Assembly (NCBI GenBank): GCA_018665505.1
Contig: JABJCS010000778.1
Span: 1-8,231 of the forward strand
Source of the DNA: Alphaproteobacteria bacterium
GTDB taxonomy: Bacteria; Pseudomonadota; Alphaproteobacteria; UBA8366
Direction: 5' to 3'
DNA length: 8,231 nucleotides
Under the pieces are notes generated by a model, which saw nothing but the letters and a program-made list of their open reading frames with translations, had not been told where the DNA came from and did no database searches. A program made the position numbers and the translations under genes. Position 1 is the stretch's first letter. Every line of letters starts with the position of its first letter. Positions 7,274 through 8,231 of the stretch are shown piece after piece.

Positions 7274-7993
7274 ATGGACATTAAAGTCGCACTTTCCGGC
7301 GCGACCGGGCGCATGGGTCGCCGCGTCGGAGATGCGCTATACGCCATGGACGGTGTCGATTTTGTCGCCGGTCTGGTGCGGTCATCTCAAATAGCGGCGA
7401 CAGGCTGTAAAGCGCCGTTAAGCGACGATGCAAGGTCCACACTCGGCGCGAGCGACGTTCTCCTCGACTTCACGAATTTTGACCGCACGCTGGAATTGGC
7501 GGCTCTGTGCGCGGACGTAGGGCGGCCCTTCTTCGTAGGGACGACCGCGCCGACAAACGCGGAGCTCGGGGCGCTTGACGGTTTTGCCGCCAGTATTCCA
7601 ATTCTCTACGCACCAAATATCTCCTGGGGTGCCGCGACCTTGTTCAGCATTCTCGAGACACTTTCCGACCGGCTTGGTCCCGCATACGACGCCAAAGTGA
7701 TCGGCGTGCATCACCGAGAGAAAAAAGATACGCCGAGCGGTACCTCCGCCGAAATAGCCCGGCGTATCCAGGCCGGGCGAGGCGAGGATACACTACCGGA
7801 AATCGTCTCCCTGCGGGCGGGAGGCGCCTATAGTAACCATGAAATCATCTTCGCCGGCCACAACGACGAAATCCGTATCAGCCACAATGTGACACGGCCG
7901 GAAATCGACACGGATGTATTGCTCGCAGCTTGCCGATGGCTAACGACAAAAGAGCCGGGCTTTTACGGTCTTCCGGAGGTGCTAGCGGGGTAG
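7274..7993 (+). CDS. DapB-like dihydrodipicolinate reductase homologue, short and divergent
   Basis: This is a 239-residue NAD(P)H-dependent reductase of the DapB fold. The ATG at 7274 follows GGAGG (7259-7263) by ten bases. Dinucleotide motif 'GATGRMG' is at 9-15, 'DFT' at 65-67, 'GTT' at 89-91 and 'APNISWG' at 113-119. The DapB catalytic signature HHxxKxDxPSGT is intact (H146, H147, K150, D152, P154-T157). True DapB makes tetrahydrodipicolinate for lysine and peptidoglycan and is usually about 270 residues. Here the stretch between the PSGT motif and 'SLRAGGAYSNHEIIFAG' is about 30 residues shorter, and the usual 'LRGG..VGEH' reads 'LRAGGAYSNH'. Together with its place behind a monooxygenase and a dioxygenase, this suggests a paralogue acting on a related cyclic imine or keto-amino compound. 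A genuine biosynthetic DapB remains possible, so I give no gene symbol. Confidence 0.82.
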   Translation: MDIKVALSGATGRMGRRVGDALYAMDGVDFVAGLVRSSQIAATGCKAPLSDDARSTLGASDVLLDFTNFDRTLELAALCADVGRPFFVGTTAPTNAELGALDGFAASIPILYAPNISWGAATLFSILETLSDRLGPAYDAKVIGVHHREKKDTPSGTSAEIARRIQAGRGEDTLPEIVSLRAGGAYSNHEIIFAGHNDEIRISHNVTRPEIDTDVLLAACRWLTTKEPGFYGLPEVLAG

Positions 7994-8097
7994 CGCGACC
8001 AAAGCACGGCTGATAAGCACAACTTCGTGAATGTGTCATTAAGAGAGGGAGGTGTATCATTCACCCTTCTTCACATACGCGGCTGAAAAATAATTTA
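7994..8097 (+). other. Spacer between dapB-like gene and IS end, with orphan Shine-Dalgarno
   Basis: This is the 104-base stretch after the dapB-like stop. It holds a strong Shine-Dalgarno, GAGGGAGG (8045-8052), but the position where the matching ATG would fall reads ATT (8059-8061). The GTG at 8052 gives only 13 codons. GTGAATG (8027-8033) pairs perfectly with CATTCAC (8058-8064), placing the Shine-Dalgarno in a 24-base loop. I see no intrinsic terminator. This may be what is left of the start of a following operon gene, cut off by the insertion sequence 38 bases further on. Confidence 0.45.
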
Positions 8098-8109
8098 GGG
8101 GCTGTCCCA

Positions 8110-8132
8110 GATAACCGAGATTAGAGGTTATC
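8110..8132 (+). promoter_or_regulatory. Hairpin covering the transposase ribosome-binding site
   Basis: GATAACC (8110-8116) pairs perfectly with GGTTATC (8126-8132) across a nine-base loop. The right arm contains the GG of the transposase Shine-Dalgarno AGAGG (8123-8127) and ends directly before the ATG at 8133. A transcript entering from outside the element would carry both arms and hide the ribosome-binding site. One that starts between the arms would not. The pairing is seen; its regulatory role is inferred from similar protection in IS10 and IS50. Confidence 0.5.
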
Positions 8133-8231
8133 ATGGTATCCATGCGCAAGAGCCGTCTGAGCAGATACAGGCAGGATCGTCTGATCGAACATTTTGTTGC
8201 TGGCACGACGGCCCGGACAGCTGCCAGTTTA
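8133..8231 (+). CDS. IS1595-family transposase, N-terminal fragment (3' end outside window)
   Basis: The first 33 codons of a transposase are visible, still open at the window edge. The peptide contains 'MRKSRLSRYRQDRLIEHFVA' and then 'GTTARTAASL', which I recognise as the N-terminus of IS1595-family (ISXO2-like DDE) transposases. The stretch around 'ARTAASL' is the start of the helix-turn-helix that recognises the element ends. The ATG at 8133 has Shine-Dalgarno AGAGG five bases upstream; the in-frame ATG at 8142 is the other candidate and matches the usual 'MRKSRLS' start of relatives. The catalytic DDE residues lie beyond the window, so whether the transposase is intact cannot be judged. 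Confidence 0.82.
   Translation, partial: MVSMRKSRLSRYRQDRLIEHFVAGTTARTAASL

Larger units (their letters stand above)
8098..8231 (+). mobile_element. IS1595-family insertion sequence, left end (continues beyond window)
   Basis: The element appears to begin at GGGGCTGTCCCAG (8098-8110), which looks like a terminal inverted repeat of IS1595-group elements, followed 35 bases later by a transposase start. The eight bases before it (8090-8097, ATAATTTA) are all A/T. That fits the 8-bp target duplication and AT-rich target preference known for this family. The right end is outside the window, so the exact boundary and the duplication cannot be confirmed here. Confidence 0.72.

Noticed and set aside
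8052..8093. 13-codon GTG open frame after the orphan Shine-Dalgarno
   Set aside because: The GTG overlaps the Shine-Dalgarno itself, leaving no room for a ribosome, and the peptide is short with no support.

Overview
The window reads as chromosomal DNA of an alphaproteobacterium, probably a motile, heterotrophic marine or soil lineage of the Rhodospirillales type. Three things point there. The catabolic genes are GC-rich, with strong GC bias at third codon positions. A methyl-accepting chemotaxis protein has an alphaproteobacterial-style signalling tip. An exact CtrA-type box (TTAA-N7-TTAAC) lies in the only long intergenic region upstream of a motility-related gene. The taxonomic reading is inference; no rRNA or other marker gene is present.

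Layout, all genes on the + strand: (1) 1-2342, the 3' end of a hydantoinase/oxoprolinase A-type subunit gene (hyuA-like) followed one base later by a complete hyuB-like gene, together an ATP-dependent amide/lactam hydrolase or carboxylase-type pair. (2) 2343-2523, an AT-rich intergenic region with a CtrA-like box, a 12-bp perfect inverted repeat and a possible -10 element. (3) 2524-4563, a two-TM chemoreceptor with a large all-helical periplasmic sensor. It is visibly less GC-rich than hyuB. (4) 4657-7993, a likely operon of a Baeyer-Villiger-type flavin monooxygenase, a TauD/TfdA-type Fe(II)/2-oxoglutarate dioxygenase and a short, divergent DapB-like reductase. (5) 7994-8097, a spacer carrying a strong Shine-Dalgarno sequence without a proper gene behind it. 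(6) 8098 to the window end, the left end of an IS1595-family insertion sequence with the first 33 codons of its transposase.

Working together (inference): HyuAB, the BVMO and the dioxygenase are oxidative and hydrolytic catabolic enzymes that could open rings or remove side groups from an unidentified carbonyl- or nitrogen-containing compound. The chemoreceptor between them could sense that compound or a related one. The DapB homologue is the odd member: it keeps the DapB catalytic signature but appears to lack about 30 residues of the C-terminal half, and it sits in a catabolic operon instead of a lysine locus. The most notable points are the CtrA-type promoter of the chemoreceptor, the BVMO-dioxygenase-DapB-like operon, and a hairpin in the IS end that would hide the transposase ribosome-binding site. 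I saw no CRISPR array, tRNA, rRNA or phage gene.
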